This document shows, piece by piece, positions 56,139-64,000 of a stretch of DNA of 64,000 bases. The DNA lies in contig CP154954.1 of NCBI GenBank assembly GCA_039621445.1, positions 21,960,954 to 22,024,953 on the forward strand, read 5' to 3'. The DNA comes from Euglena gracilis (Eukaryota; Euglenida; Euglenophyceae; Euglenales). Every line of letters begins with the position of its first letter. The first letter of the stretch is position 1. Both the position numbers and the translations under genes were made by a program. The notes under the pieces are model-generated. The model searched no databases. It saw only the letters and a list, made by a program, of their open reading frames with translations, and was not told where the DNA came from.

Positions 56139-56569
56139 TGTGTACCAGGCAGCCATTCTGCCATGGCACTGTGTACCAGATACAAGGGGCTACGGCCTAC
56201 AACCTGGCTACGGCCGGGCCGTACACAGTGGCATGGTTAAAACCATAAGACAAAGAGAGAATCTCAGAGCTAGCGAAAGCTTAGCGAAAGTAACTGGTTC
56301 CTAATTCAAGGTTACAGGGTTTGGTGCTTTGCAATTCTGTTTTAGAATTCTGAGGGCGAAGTCCCATTTGAATAGAAGTTTTCTTTCTTTCTTTTACAAA
56401 GCTCGAAAGAGCAAAAGTCACAATCATATAAGGGACTGCGGTCCCACCAATTCTTCTGCTTGTGTGCTTTGCATTCAAAAGGGGAAAAGGGAAGCAAATT
56501 TTATTGTTACTCCCCCCACGGGCTTTTCAGGGGAATACCTTAAATAGAAAAGCCGGGGTGGGACGTACA
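56139..56569 (+). repeat. 5' LTR of the family 1 element
   Basis: This 431-bp LTR starts TGTGTACCAGGC, exactly where the similarity to the non-autonomous unit stops, and ends GACGTACA two bases before the primer binding site. CATATAAGG (about 56425-56433) is a plausible TATA box. Confidence 0.72.
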
Positions 56570-56571
56570 CT

Positions 56572-56587
56572 TGGTAGCAGATTAGGT
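56572..56587 (+). promoter_or_regulatory. Primer binding site of the family 1 element
   Basis: TGGTAGCAGATTAGGT follows the LTR end after CT. The first ten bases match the initiator Met tRNA 3' end. The same layout occurs on the minus strand at 23986-24001. Confidence 0.75.
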
Positions 56588-56813
56588 TTAACGGTCGTAC
56601 GACCACACAAAAACTCAGAAAAGGCGCCTAAGCACGGGCGAGGTGTCTCAGTGGCACAAGTGGCTACGGCTGCATCACAACGCCTCTGAGCCCCCACCTT
56701 TGCTTATATTTTTGGGTCTTTTCACACAAATTTTTACAAATTTTACAATTTTTACTATTTTCACAAAAATTTTCCCAATTTTTCATCAGAAATGCAAAGT
56801 GCACCATGGTACC

Positions 56814-58331
56814 ATGAGTACCATCCTGGATGCGCATTCGCGCATGCCACCACAACAACCTTACTCCAACAATTACGATGGAAATCGTGGTCCACAACGC
56901 GATTTCAAAGGTACAATTACAATTGCCAACAAGGTAAAGCCACAATGGGACGGAGATCCCACAACCTGGAAACAATTTTGGCGCGATTGGACATACTACT
57001 GGGACTTGAAGGGTCCAACCCAAGACGGGAACCCTGAGGTAATCAAGATGGAATTCATTGATTGCCTCCCCAAGGAAGAAAAAGAACGCGCCCGACAACT
57101 TGTGATCCGGAATCGGATAACTTTTGATGAACTGGTTGACCAATATGCGTCAACTTGTTCAAGCCTAATTTCGCGAATTACGCTTGAGAAAAAATGGCGG
57201 CAATTCGCGCCCAGTGACAGAAAATGGAAGTCAATCGACCTTTGGTATTCCAAATGGTTGGGATTGGCTTCTGAGGTTGATGAACTGGGAGAGAACCAAA
57301 TGAAAGAACAATTCGATGCGGTTCTCGTCCATTTCATTCCTACAATTATCAAAGACATTCACCGCGAGGAACTCGCGGACAACAAACTTACACTGGAACA
57401 ACGGTGGAACTATGTTTCCAAACAAATGAAACTCTCACAACTTTTGGGACAGATACAATCGGCTTATACCCACCACCCTACCGCTGGTCTCCCTAGCGGT
57501 ACGGTAAGTGCCCTACAAAAGATTCCTTCTCCAAAATCCCCACGGGGATATGGAAAACACACAACCTCTCCAAAGGGTGATACAAAAACGCGCTATCCGC
57601 GCTCATCTGACCAATCTTCGGACAAAACTTGCTTTTTGTGCAACAAATCGGGGCATATGTCCCGAGACTGCCCCCATCCTGATACGCGAAAGCGGAATCA
57701 GAGCCCAAGGGGTTCACAATCCTCGCGGAGGTCCCGCTCCTCTGGGTTTTCACACAAATCTGGACAATCACAATCCTCGGGTTATCGACAACGGTCCCGA
57801 TCACCGTTCCGCGACCGCGGACGCGATCGCACACCTCGTGGTCGATCACCCCGACCCCCTTACAAACGTGATACAAATCGCGACTCATCGCGATCACGTT
57901 CGCGAAGTGGATCATCTTCTTCGCGATCGTCATCCGGGAAACCGGATTACAATAAGAACCGTGGTCGAACGGGATTCCGTTCACCAAGACCTCCAAGGGG
58001 TGAAAGCCCATCACAAAACCGACAAAAATCACAAAACCGACAAAAGTGTTCCCTTTGTGGATCACATAACCATCATTCGTCCAAATGTTACCGTTCTCGC
58101 TCTCCCCGCCCGAACCAACGTCACTACAATGATACAAAACACAACAACAAACACAAGGTCGGGTTCAAAATCTCCTCTTTGGAGGAGGGAACCCCGGCTT
58201 CGGGCAGGGAGGGGGATGAGAACTCTGAATCCTCGTTGGAGGATGACCGCAATGCGGTCCGCGCATTGCGCGCTATCTACTCACACCAGAAAACGATAAA
58301 CAGCCGAAGTGCTGAATCGGACCTGGAGTAG
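56814..58331 (+). CDS. Family 1 Gag (capsid and nucleocapsid)
   Basis: I take the start at 56814 (MSTILDAHSRM); an in-frame ATG at 56643 would add an unlikely Phe/Ile/Thr-rich leader. About 505 residues. The capsid part has KPQWDGDPTTWKQFWRDWTY, ERARQLVIRNRITFDELVDQ and LEQRWNYVSKQMKLSQLLGQ, typical of the Ty3 gag fold. Two zinc knuckles follow, CFLCNKSGHMSRDC (about 57630) and CSLCGSHNHHSSKC (about 58060). They are separated by an Arg/Ser-rich, RNA-binding-like stretch (SRSRSGSSSSRSSSGK). The ORF ends at TAG 58329-58331, and the protease continues in the same frame. Related copies (9801, 22738, 52940) have a long coiled-coil N-terminal extension that is absent here. Confidence 0.9.
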   Translation: MSTILDAHSRMPPQQPYSNNYDGNRGPQRDFKGTITIANKVKPQWDGDPTTWKQFWRDWTYYWDLKGPTQDGNPEVIKMEFIDCLPKEEKERARQLVIRNRITFDELVDQYASTCSSLISRITLEKKWRQFAPSDRKWKSIDLWYSKWLGLASEVDELGENQMKEQFDAVLVHFIPTIIKDIHREELADNKLTLEQRWNYVSKQMKLSQLLGQIQSAYTHHPTAGLPSGTVSALQKIPSPKSPRGYGKHTTSPKGDTKTRYPRSSDQSSDKTCFLCNKSGHMSRDCPHPDTRKRNQSPRGSQSSRRSRSSGFSHKSGQSQSSGYRQRSRSPFRDRGRDRTPRGRSPRPPYKRDTNRDSSRSRSRSGSSSSRSSSGKPDYNKNRGRTGFRSPRPPRGESPSQNRQKSQNRQKCSLCGSHNHHSSKCYRSRSPRPNQRHYNDTKHNNKHKVGFKISSLEEGTPASGREGDENSESSLEDDRNAVRALRAIYSHQKTINSRSAESDLE

Positions 58332-59318
58332 GGGAGCCCGAGGTCTGTGGGCACGGACCTCTGGGCTGATGAACAGCCGGAAGTAGGACTTGATCAACCT
58401 TACTTTCCCTGCCCATCTGCCTTTTTGGTCGGTACCCGGAAAATTTTCGGGTCCCCCACCCCCCACTCCAAATTTCTGCCTGGAATGCTGAGCAAAGTAG
58501 GAACGGGATCCTGGAACAGTTGGAGAGACAACAATTTTACACCAGATCCTGCACTTTGCGTACCCCCCATGGAACTTTTGGTCCAAGCGGAAATCCGAAC
58601 ACAAAATTTTTCTACCAAATGCAAAATTTTGGTCGACACAGGGTGTCGAATTCCCCTTCTCTTCCGAACGGGATTAATTCCCAACTCCCTCTTGGTGAAA
58701 GCCAAGTACCCCATCAAAATTATGACTGCTGACAACAGCCCCATGTGTGGTGGTGACTTGGGATGCTTTTTGGACATACTCCTCCCCATCATCCCCAAGC
58801 ACCACTCACAACCCCCACATATACAAAATTTTCTGGGTACCTGGAGTTACGAATCGGGTATTCGCGGCTCTGACGTAATTTTGGGTTTTCCGTTCTTGCG
58901 TCAGAACCGCCTTGTTGTGGATTGCCCCTCTCTCGGTTTGCGCACTACCTCACGCACACAACCCACACCACCGAATTACCCCCCCAAGACATCTTCCAGG
59001 ATGTCCCCCCGCCTGGCCACAACGTTTTCTACAACCGAAAACACCGTTTCCTACCCTAAGGGTAAAGAGAAAGCTGCCCCCCTGCCCACTACACTTTTAC
59101 CGCACGTTTCCCATGCGGTAGGGAAAGCGAGTAGCTTACCCCCCACGTTTCACTGGGTTCCAAGGCGAAAGCCCAAAGGCCTGAAGAAATTTCGGTGTCG
59201 AGTAGCCGCCCAGCTGCACAACTTTTACGTTTTCCACCAGGTGTGTCGATTTCGGACACCCCTGTACACCCCCCAGCAGCTACAACTTCCAACACCCCCA
59301 AGCAGTCACCACACATGA
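58332..59318 (+). CDS. Family 1 aspartic protease, in frame after the gag stop
   Basis: This frame is continuous with gag except for the single TAG 58329-58331 (CTGGAG-TAG-GGGAGC). The protease core reads CKILVDTGCRIPLLFRTG (active-site DTG) and SDVILGFPFLRQNRLVVD (ILG flap partner). A Pro/Ser/Thr-rich tail follows. The first in-frame ATG is at 58347 (MGTDLWADEQPEV), but production by stop readthrough as part of Gag-Pro is more likely. From 59135 the next frame (-1) is open, giving an overlap of about 180 bp in which both frames are conserved in the copy at 21700-21830. I found no textbook slippery heptamer there. Confidence 0.85.
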   Translation, partial: GSPRSVGTDLWADEQPEVGLDQPYFPCPSAFLVGTRKIFGSPTPHSKFLPGMLSKVGTGSWNSWRDNNFTPDPALCVPPMELLVQAEIRTQNFSTKCKILVDTGCRIPLLFRTGLIPNSLLVKAKYPIKIMTADNSPMCGGDLGCFLDILLPIIPKHHSQPPHIQNFLGTWSYESGIRGSDVILGFPFLRQNRLVVDCPSLGLRTTSRTQPTPPNYPPKTSSRMSPRLATTFSTTENTVSYPKGKEKAAPLPTTLLPHVSHAVGKASSLPPTFHWVPRRKPKGLKKFRCRVAAQLHNFYVFHQVCRFRTPLYTPQQLQLPTPPSSHHT

Positions 59319-60358
59319 CCGACATGCACTACCAGACCGACACTTCCTTCCAATGCGCACAATGCCGGAGAATTTCCACACAACCTGATTTTGACTGTGG
59401 ATGTATTGTTGAACCTTCCAAACTAATCGCCTTACTCAACAACCAGAGTACACTTGGTACCGAAATCGGTACTGAGTTTACCCGGAACGCTGAACGAGAA
59501 CACAACACACCGGGTTGTTACCCGTTGTGTGTTGAAGTACATCGACAATTGGACAAACGCGGAATCGCGTCCCTGTTTGGAATCGCGAGAACCGCGCTGG
59601 AGGACTTACAAGGGCAGAAAGCCAATCTCTATGACCCCGAATGGCAGAATGCCAATCCCTCCAATACGCCTGCATACAAGTGGCAGAATGCCAATAACAA
59701 TCACACTTTCGACAATACACCTGATGCGTGTGATACACTTGGTACAATGCCTGGTGAAGTGTCTTCGGACACACCGCATTACCGATGTGGCTCGGTAAAC
59801 TGCGTTTCAGCCCTCCACAGGACTGAAACCGCGACAGTTTTCGCGAACCGCATTTGGAATGCGTTCAATTTTGGACAATACCGCATTTTGGAAATTTGGT
59901 TTTCCAAAATCGCGCGAATCGCGAAGTCGATGGACCTACAATTGGAGATTGATGCATTTTCGTCCAAGGCACATTCTCGCTTACCCAATTACTGGTCAAG
60001 CCATACAAATGCGTTTGATAAGTTTTGGGGTGATGTGGTCTTGTGGCTACATCCACCTCTGAAACTTATCCCTCTTGTTGTTGACAAGATCCTTCGGGAT
60101 CAAGCACGCGGTGTGCTGCTCATTCCTATAAATCCCGAAGCGGAATGGTTCCAACAATTGACGTATGTCACTTTTCAGTGGTGGGATTTACCGAATGACA
60201 CGCCATTGTTTGAAGATTTTTGCGGTGTCATGTTACCACCATTGAAAGAAATCATTTTTCGTGTTTGTTTCTTCGATGCATTCGGAACCGTTGACCACAA
60301 TGACAAATTCCTACGGGAAAAAGGTCAGAAAGACCAAACATACCACTATCCGCAGTGA
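59135..60358 (+). CDS. Family 1 linker and Dam-methyltransferase-like domain
   Basis: This is a -1 frame relative to the protease, about 400 codons. It has a Pro-rich start, then a small Cys motif ([17 protein letters not shown]). From about residue 230 a folded domain appears: [90 protein letters not shown]. This order (D.F.S..N/H..LP, W......L.PP..LI..V..K, ..LL..P..P...W...L) is that of the Dam-like tail of DIRS polyproteins, which directly follows RNase H there. In this element it stands before RT. The catalytic [DN]PP[FYW] box is HPPL, so activity is doubtful. The ORF stop (60356-60358) overlaps the RT frame. Confidence 0.68.
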   Translation, partial: LTPHVSLGSKAKAQRPEEISVSSSRPAAQLLRFPPGVSISDTPVHPPAATTSNTPKQSPHMTDMHYQTDTSFQCAQCRRISTQPDFDCGCIVEPSKLIALLNNQSTLGTEIGTEFTRNAEREHNTPGCYPLCVEVHRQLDKRGIASLFGIARTALEDLQGQKANLYDPEWQNANPSNTPAYKWQNANNNHTFDNTPDACDTLGTMPGEVSSDTPHYRCGSVNCVSALHRTETATVFANRIWNAFNFGQYRILEIWFSKIARIAKSMDLQLEIDAFSSKAHSRLPNYWSSHTNAFDKFWGDVVLWLHPPLKLIPLVVDKILRDQARGVLLIPINPEAEWFQQLTYVTFQWWDLPNDTPLFEDFCGVMLPPLKEIIFRVCFFDAFGTVDHNDKFLREKGQKDQTYHYPQ

Positions 60359-63300
60359 TAGAAAGCGGTGGTCAACATCCCAAATCACAGGAACTGTGTA
60401 CAAAGATCAATCGCGAATTCAGTGATGTTCTTGAACATCCTATCTATGCCCATGACATAGATCCTGCAATTCGCGGACCTTTTGGTGTCTGTAAAATCGA
60501 ACTCAAAGAAGGTGCACAGCCCATGCACCGAAAATTCTTTCGCTGTTCAGGCGAAAGAGAAGAAGCTCTCAATACAATGATAGAAAACATGATTGAACGA
60601 AAATGGATCATACCCTCCAAAAGCGAGTGGACCTCACAAGCTTTTGTTGTACCCAAGCCTCCCGATGCTTCTGGACAGAAGAAGTGGAGACTTGTACTGG
60701 ATTACCGATACTTAAACTCACAGACAAAGGACGATCCATTTCCGTTACCACTTATTGAAGACCTGATTACAAAACAAGCGGAAAACCGCCTCTGGTCCAT
60801 TTTCGACTTAGAGGATGGTTTTCACCAGATGCACTTACATCCTGACTCACAACCATACACCGCATTTGTAACCTCCCATGGAGTTTACCAATGGACGGTG
60901 TTACCAATGGGTGTTAAGAATGGCCCAGCCATGTTCCAAAGAATGATACAATGGATTTTACGAGATTTACCATTCGCAATGGTATACATTGATGATGTGC
61001 TGATAGGCACACCTCCTCCACTTACAAATTCGGGTAGTGATATCCTTGATATTCACTACCGCGATATACGATCCGTACTGACAACGTTTCAAAAACACTT
61101 GCTTTTCGTCAAAGGCGCGAAAATGCATTTGTTTCGCGAAACGATAAAATTTTGTGGACACATTCTTAATAACGGACAAAGGAGAGCATCTCCAAGCAAA
61201 CTCGAAGCTATAAAGAAGTGGACACCTGAAAACATCAAGACAATCACCCATTTAAAAGGATTTTTGGGTTTAGCGCAGTATTACGCGATTTACATGAAGG
61301 ATTTCGCGAAAATCGCGGTACCACTGACGCGACAACTCAAAAATCGCGCTCCTGACAATACAAAGATACAATGGGATGATACAATGCGAGAATCGCTAAC
61401 GACAATTAAACAACTGATGTTGGACAATGTTGTGCTTGACATTGCCGACCCGTACAAACCATACGTACTGGAGGTCGACAGCAGCGACTATGCTGTCGGC
61501 GGTGTGTTGAGTCAACATAATTCGTCCAATGAACTGCGCCCTGTAGCATTCTTCAGCAGAAAGCTACAAGGTGAAGACGGAAAAGGACAAGTCAAATGGA
61601 GCATACGAGAAAAGGAGACGTATGCCATTGTCCTTATCCTACAAAAATTCCGAAGTTGGGTCGCCAGTTCACTCGTACAAATACTAGTGTTGACAGACCA
61701 CGAGTCTCTCCAACACTGGTACACCGATACATTAAACAAAGCCATGTCCTCAGTTGGCCGAAGATGCCGCTGGCACGAATTTTTGAGTCAGTTCAACCTG
61801 GTGGTAGTTTACACACCAGGTCATACTCAAAAAGTCGCAGACCCACTCTCTCGTGCACCTTGGCATTACCCTGGTAACCCTGACGAGGGTGATGCCACGT
61901 TTCACGGAAGTCGCGAAGCCGACGAATACGCAAGGCGCGCAGACGCCGCAGACAACCTACTCGACAATTTTCCTGTCTCGCGGATTTGGCGGCGGTTGCC
62001 GATAGCCCCCGTACGGGGAAAACGACAACGCGGCAGAATGCCGGGCCCCCGCCGGGTCACGCGATCAGAATCCCCATCTCCTCTCTTTTTTCGAGAATGG
62101 GATTATTCCAAAGATGATTTTTACAATGATATCGTACAAAGATTGCGTAATGGTGAATTGATTGAGAATTACACCTTATCGCCTTTACGTTTGATTTTTC
62201 GGAATGATACCGGATACAAGTACTGCATACCCTGTGACTTGGTTGATGACGTACTTTTGTGTTATCACAACCAAGGTCACCCTGGGGCCCCCAAACTTCT
62301 TTCTTTGGTGGGTCGCAGGTACTGTACAACCCTCACCGAAAAAGAATTGTACAAGCGCTGTTTACAAATTTCACAACGGTGCCAAATTTGTCAAGCTGTG
62401 AAACCGCGCAGAGGTACCCCCCCTGGTACGATGGACTTCTTCCCCGTACCAAATGACATTTTTACATCCCTCTGCATGGATTTTCTGGAACTTGAACCTT
62501 GCAAAGGAACAGATGACAAAATTTACGATTACGTTCTTGTTGTCGTCTGTCGGCTGAGTGGGTACATTGTAGCCATTCCATGCCAGAAAGCAGGGTTGAC
62601 AGCACAAGTTTTGGCACAAATGTTTTTAGAAAGATGCATTTGCCTCATGGGTTTACCGAATGAAATCGTGAGTGATCAAGACCATTTGATTTCTTCTCGA
62701 TTTTTTACAACTCTTTGCGGTTTACTCGGAATTGAGCAGCATTTTTCTATCATTTACCGACCAAAAGGTAATGGTCGCGCTGAAGCGGCAGTGAAAGCTG
62801 TAGTCAATATGCTACGACTTTCACTGGCCGAATCGCACAATGCCTGGCTACAAGTATTACCCTGGTGTTTATTTTATATCAACACTTTACCGGGGTTAAT
62901 ACTACAATACTCACCGTACAAGATCGTCTTCGGACGAGACCCCCCAGCCATCGGCGACATCCCGTCAGAACGACCCGCTCGTTCTAGCGTGAGTTGCGAA
63001 ACATGGTTCTCTGAAGTAGAATCATTGCGCACGGATGTGCAAAAGCGCGTAGTCGCTATACATTTACAAAAACAAAAACAATTCTTACAAGAATACAAAT
63101 CACCGATATACAACCCAGGTGACCGCGTGTGGGTTCGGAACAGTAGAACCCGCATGCAATCCACGAAGTTGGACCCCCTCTGGATCGGGCCATGTGAGAT
63201 CCTCGACCGGTTGGGTACAAGTGGGCGCTACAAAGTCGCTTTACCCAACGGGGTTGAGGATGTGCACATGGATGACTTCAAACCATACTTGACTCCACCG

Positions 63301-63552
63301 AACGGTAAAGCAATACCCTGTCTCTACTTCAAACCACGGTCAAAACTGCCTGAAACAGATGATTTTGTCGTCGACAAAATCCTCGACCACAAAGTGGACA
63401 GGGGTATACACTACTGGAAAGTACGATGGAAAGGGTATGGTCCCGAAGAGGACACTTGGGAACCTGCAACTAGTTTTGTTGGTTACATCCAACAAGACTG
63501 GAAACTATGGAACAAAAGAAACAACATTGACATTTCTGTAAACATCTTCTAA
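60355..63552 (+). CDS. Family 1 RT-RNase H-integrase-chromodomain polyprotein
   Basis: An intact frame of 1065 codons, open from 60304 and overlapping the preceding ORF in the -1 phase. [45 protein letters not shown] (YIDD). RNase [42 protein letters not shown]. Integrase: a zinc-binding region [10 protein letters not shown]...CQICQAVKP, a core with SLCMDFLEL (D), [10 protein letters not shown] (D) and [13 protein letters not shown] (E), then a GPY/F-like [17 protein letters not shown]-terminal chromodomain: [34 protein letters not shown]. All catalytic residues are present, so this copy may be active. The pseudogene pieces at 6480-8051 derive from the same protein. Confidence 0.95.
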   Translation: MIESGGQHPKSQELCTKINREFSDVLEHPIYAHDIDPAIRGPFGVCKIELKEGAQPMHRKFFRCSGEREEALNTMIENMIERKWIIPSKSEWTSQAFVVPKPPDASGQKKWRLVLDYRYLNSQTKDDPFPLPLIEDLITKQAENRLWSIFDLEDGFHQMHLHPDSQPYTAFVTSHGVYQWTVLPMGVKNGPAMFQRMIQWILRDLPFAMVYIDDVLIGTPPPLTNSGSDILDIHYRDIRSVLTTFQKHLLFVKGAKMHLFRETIKFCGHILNNGQRRASPSKLEAIKKWTPENIKTITHLKGFLGLAQYYAIYMKDFAKIAVPLTRQLKNRAPDNTKIQWDDTMRESLTTIKQLMLDNVVLDIADPYKPYVLEVDSSDYAVGGVLSQHNSSNELRPVAFFSRKLQGEDGKGQVKWSIREKETYAIVLILQKFRSWVASSLVQILVLTDHESLQHWYTDTLNKAMSSVGRRCRWHEFLSQFNLVVVYTPGHTQKVADPLSRAPWHYPGNPDEGDATFHGSREADEYARRADAADNLLDNFPVSRIWRRLPIAPVRGKRQRGRMPGPRRVTRSESPSPLFFREWDYSKDDFYNDIVQRLRNGELIENYTLSPLRLIFRNDTGYKYCIPCDLVDDVLLCYHNQGHPGAPKLLSLVGRRYCTTLTEKELYKRCLQISQRCQICQAVKPRRGTPPGTMDFFPVPNDIFTSLCMDFLELEPCKGTDDKIYDYVLVVVCRLSGYIVAIPCQKAGLTAQVLAQMFLERCICLMGLPNEIVSDQDHLISSRFFTTLCGLLGIEQHFSIIYRPKGNGRAEAAVKAVVNMLRLSLAESHNAWLQVLPWCLFYINTLPGLILQYSPYKIVFGRDPPAIGDIPSERPARSSVSCETWFSEVESLRTDVQKRVVAIHLQKQKQFLQEYKSPIYNPGDRVWVRNSRTRMQSTKLDPLWIGPCEILDRLGTSGRYKVALPNGVEDVHMDDFKPYLTPPNGKAIPCLYFKPRSKLPETDDFVVDKILDHKVDRGIHYWKVRWKGYGPEEDTWEPATSFVGYIQQDWKLWNKRNNIDISVNIF

Positions 63553-63602
63553 GGGATAATGTACAAATGTCCAAGATTTTGTCCATAGCCTGGACTTTTG
63601 AC

Positions 63603-63648
63603 AAAATGTATAATGGGCGGATGCCAAAATGTATAATGGGCGGATGCC
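63603..63648 (+). repeat. 23-bp tandem duplication downstream of pol
   Basis: A 23-base unit starting AAAATGTATAATGGG and ending CGGATGCC occurs twice head to tail, 50 bp after the pol stop. Confidence 0.9.
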
Positions 63649-63873
63649 AAACCATTTTGTCCCTAGCGAAGGACTTTTCGCTAAAGGACTACGGTCCTAT
63701 ACAAAGTACTTTTACACTTGGAGCTACAATTTTGATTTTACAATTATTGCAAACATACAATTATTTCTGTGTTTCTGTACACTTGGTTGCATGCGTACAA
63801 TGTTACCGTACAATGCCTTATTTCTCTGTTTCCCCACAGCTCAGTACTTGCTACTATCTGCTCTTTTTCAAGA

Positions 63874-64000
63874 TGGATGCTGGAGGAAGGGGACCTGGTC
63901 CCCCATCCTCCCAACCGTATGTTCCCCCTGGACAACCTCCTCCGGGAGGACCCCCTTACCCACAACCTCCTTCGGGAGGACGAGGACTTGTACTCCCTCG
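63874..64000 (+). CDS. Possible extra 3' ORF, truncated by the window end
   Basis: TTTCTCTGTTTCCCCACAG at 63821-63839 looks like a splice acceptor. 34 bases later ATG opens MDAGGRGPGPPSSQPYVPPG, a Pro/Gly-rich frame still open at 64000 and ending GGRGLVLP. The Pro-rich run followed by LV.P resembles the N-terminal part of the coiled-coil Gag extension (PPPNLGGDPAPSWQPGTRLV at 23300-23400; MSLVVP at 53330). It may be an additional ORF of this element carrying that region, a downstream neighbour, or a host exon. Confidence 0.4.

Larger units (their letters stand above)
56139..64000 (+). mobile_element. Ty3/gypsy family 1 element, nearly intact, extends past the window
   Basis: This is a chromodomain-bearing Ty3 element with a 5' LTR, primer binding site, gag, protease, Dam-like domain, and RT-RNase H-integrase-chromodomain in long uninterrupted frames. 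It sits inside an inverted copy of the non-autonomous unit; if the left duplication is AAGCC, the right copy lies beyond 64000. No sequence like the 5' LTR occurs after pol, so the 3' LTR is outside the window, and at least 450 bp of extra sequence follow pol. Expression needs three recoding steps: an in-frame TAG, then two changes to the -1 phase. Confidence 0.85.

Noticed and set aside
56641-56705. tRNA-like string GTGTCTCAGTGGCACAAGTGG before gag
   Set aside because: Resembles an A box, but there is no B box and no cloverleaf. It lies in the leader of the Ty3 element.
1-64000. CRISPR arrays, bacterial promoters, rRNA or intact tRNA genes
   Set aside because: None found on either strand by reading. 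The direct repeats present are LTRs, tandem units or microsatellites.

Overview
This window looks like nuclear DNA of a eukaryote, roughly half GC, built almost entirely of retrotransposons in several layers of nesting. There is no operon structure and no bacterial gene. Intron-like sites (polypyrimidine tract + CAG; GTGAGT) occur, and every recognisable protein is a retroelement Gag, protease, reverse transcriptase (RT), RNase H (RH), integrase (IN) or chromodomain. The sequence does not identify the species. Long G or C homopolymers (8-14) are unusually common.

Layout. 116-3460: a decayed DIRS-like element with inverted terminal repeats and an internal complementary region, but no tyrosine recombinase. 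3460-8050: scraps of chromodomain Ty3/gypsy elements, including a Gag joined directly to a chromodomain (minus strand) and an RT broken head-to-head. 9801-13518 and 20582-22745: two overlapping, duplicated pieces of one Ty3 family ('family 1', plus strand), separated by a complete, LTR-bounded Ty3 element of a second family ('family 2', 13519-20581, minus strand). 22738-24383: the 5' end of another family 1 relative on the minus strand (LTR, primer binding site, coiled-coil Gag).

24664-36100: a tandem array LTR-internal-LTR-internal-LTR-internal(deleted)-LTR of a previously unnamed non-autonomous LTR element, flanked by the 4-bp duplication CCCT. Older copies lie at 36287-41760 and 47243-52933, and an inverted end lies at 55321-56138. 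All full internal regions start with a TGGTAGCAGAGG-like primer binding site and end with a G-rich polypurine tract, but hold no pol gene. 41850-47242 holds a dispersed repeat, a possible host exon, diverged LTR ends, a tRNA-like sequence and unrecognised minus-strand reading frames. 52940-55320 is a coiled-coil Gag remnant.

56139-64000+: the best-preserved family 1 element: 5' LTR, primer binding site, gag, an in-frame TAG, protease, a Dam-methyltransferase-like domain, then RT-RH-IN-chromodomain in one 1065-codon frame, followed by a possible extra 3' ORF that runs off the window. Its 3' LTR is not in the window.

How the parts relate: both Ty3 families carry, between protease and RT, a domain resembling the Dam-like region otherwise known from DIRS-type elements. 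All datable LTR elements here begin their internal region with TGGTAGCAGA, matching the 3' end of initiator methionine tRNA, so the non-autonomous array could be mobilised by one of the Ty3 families.
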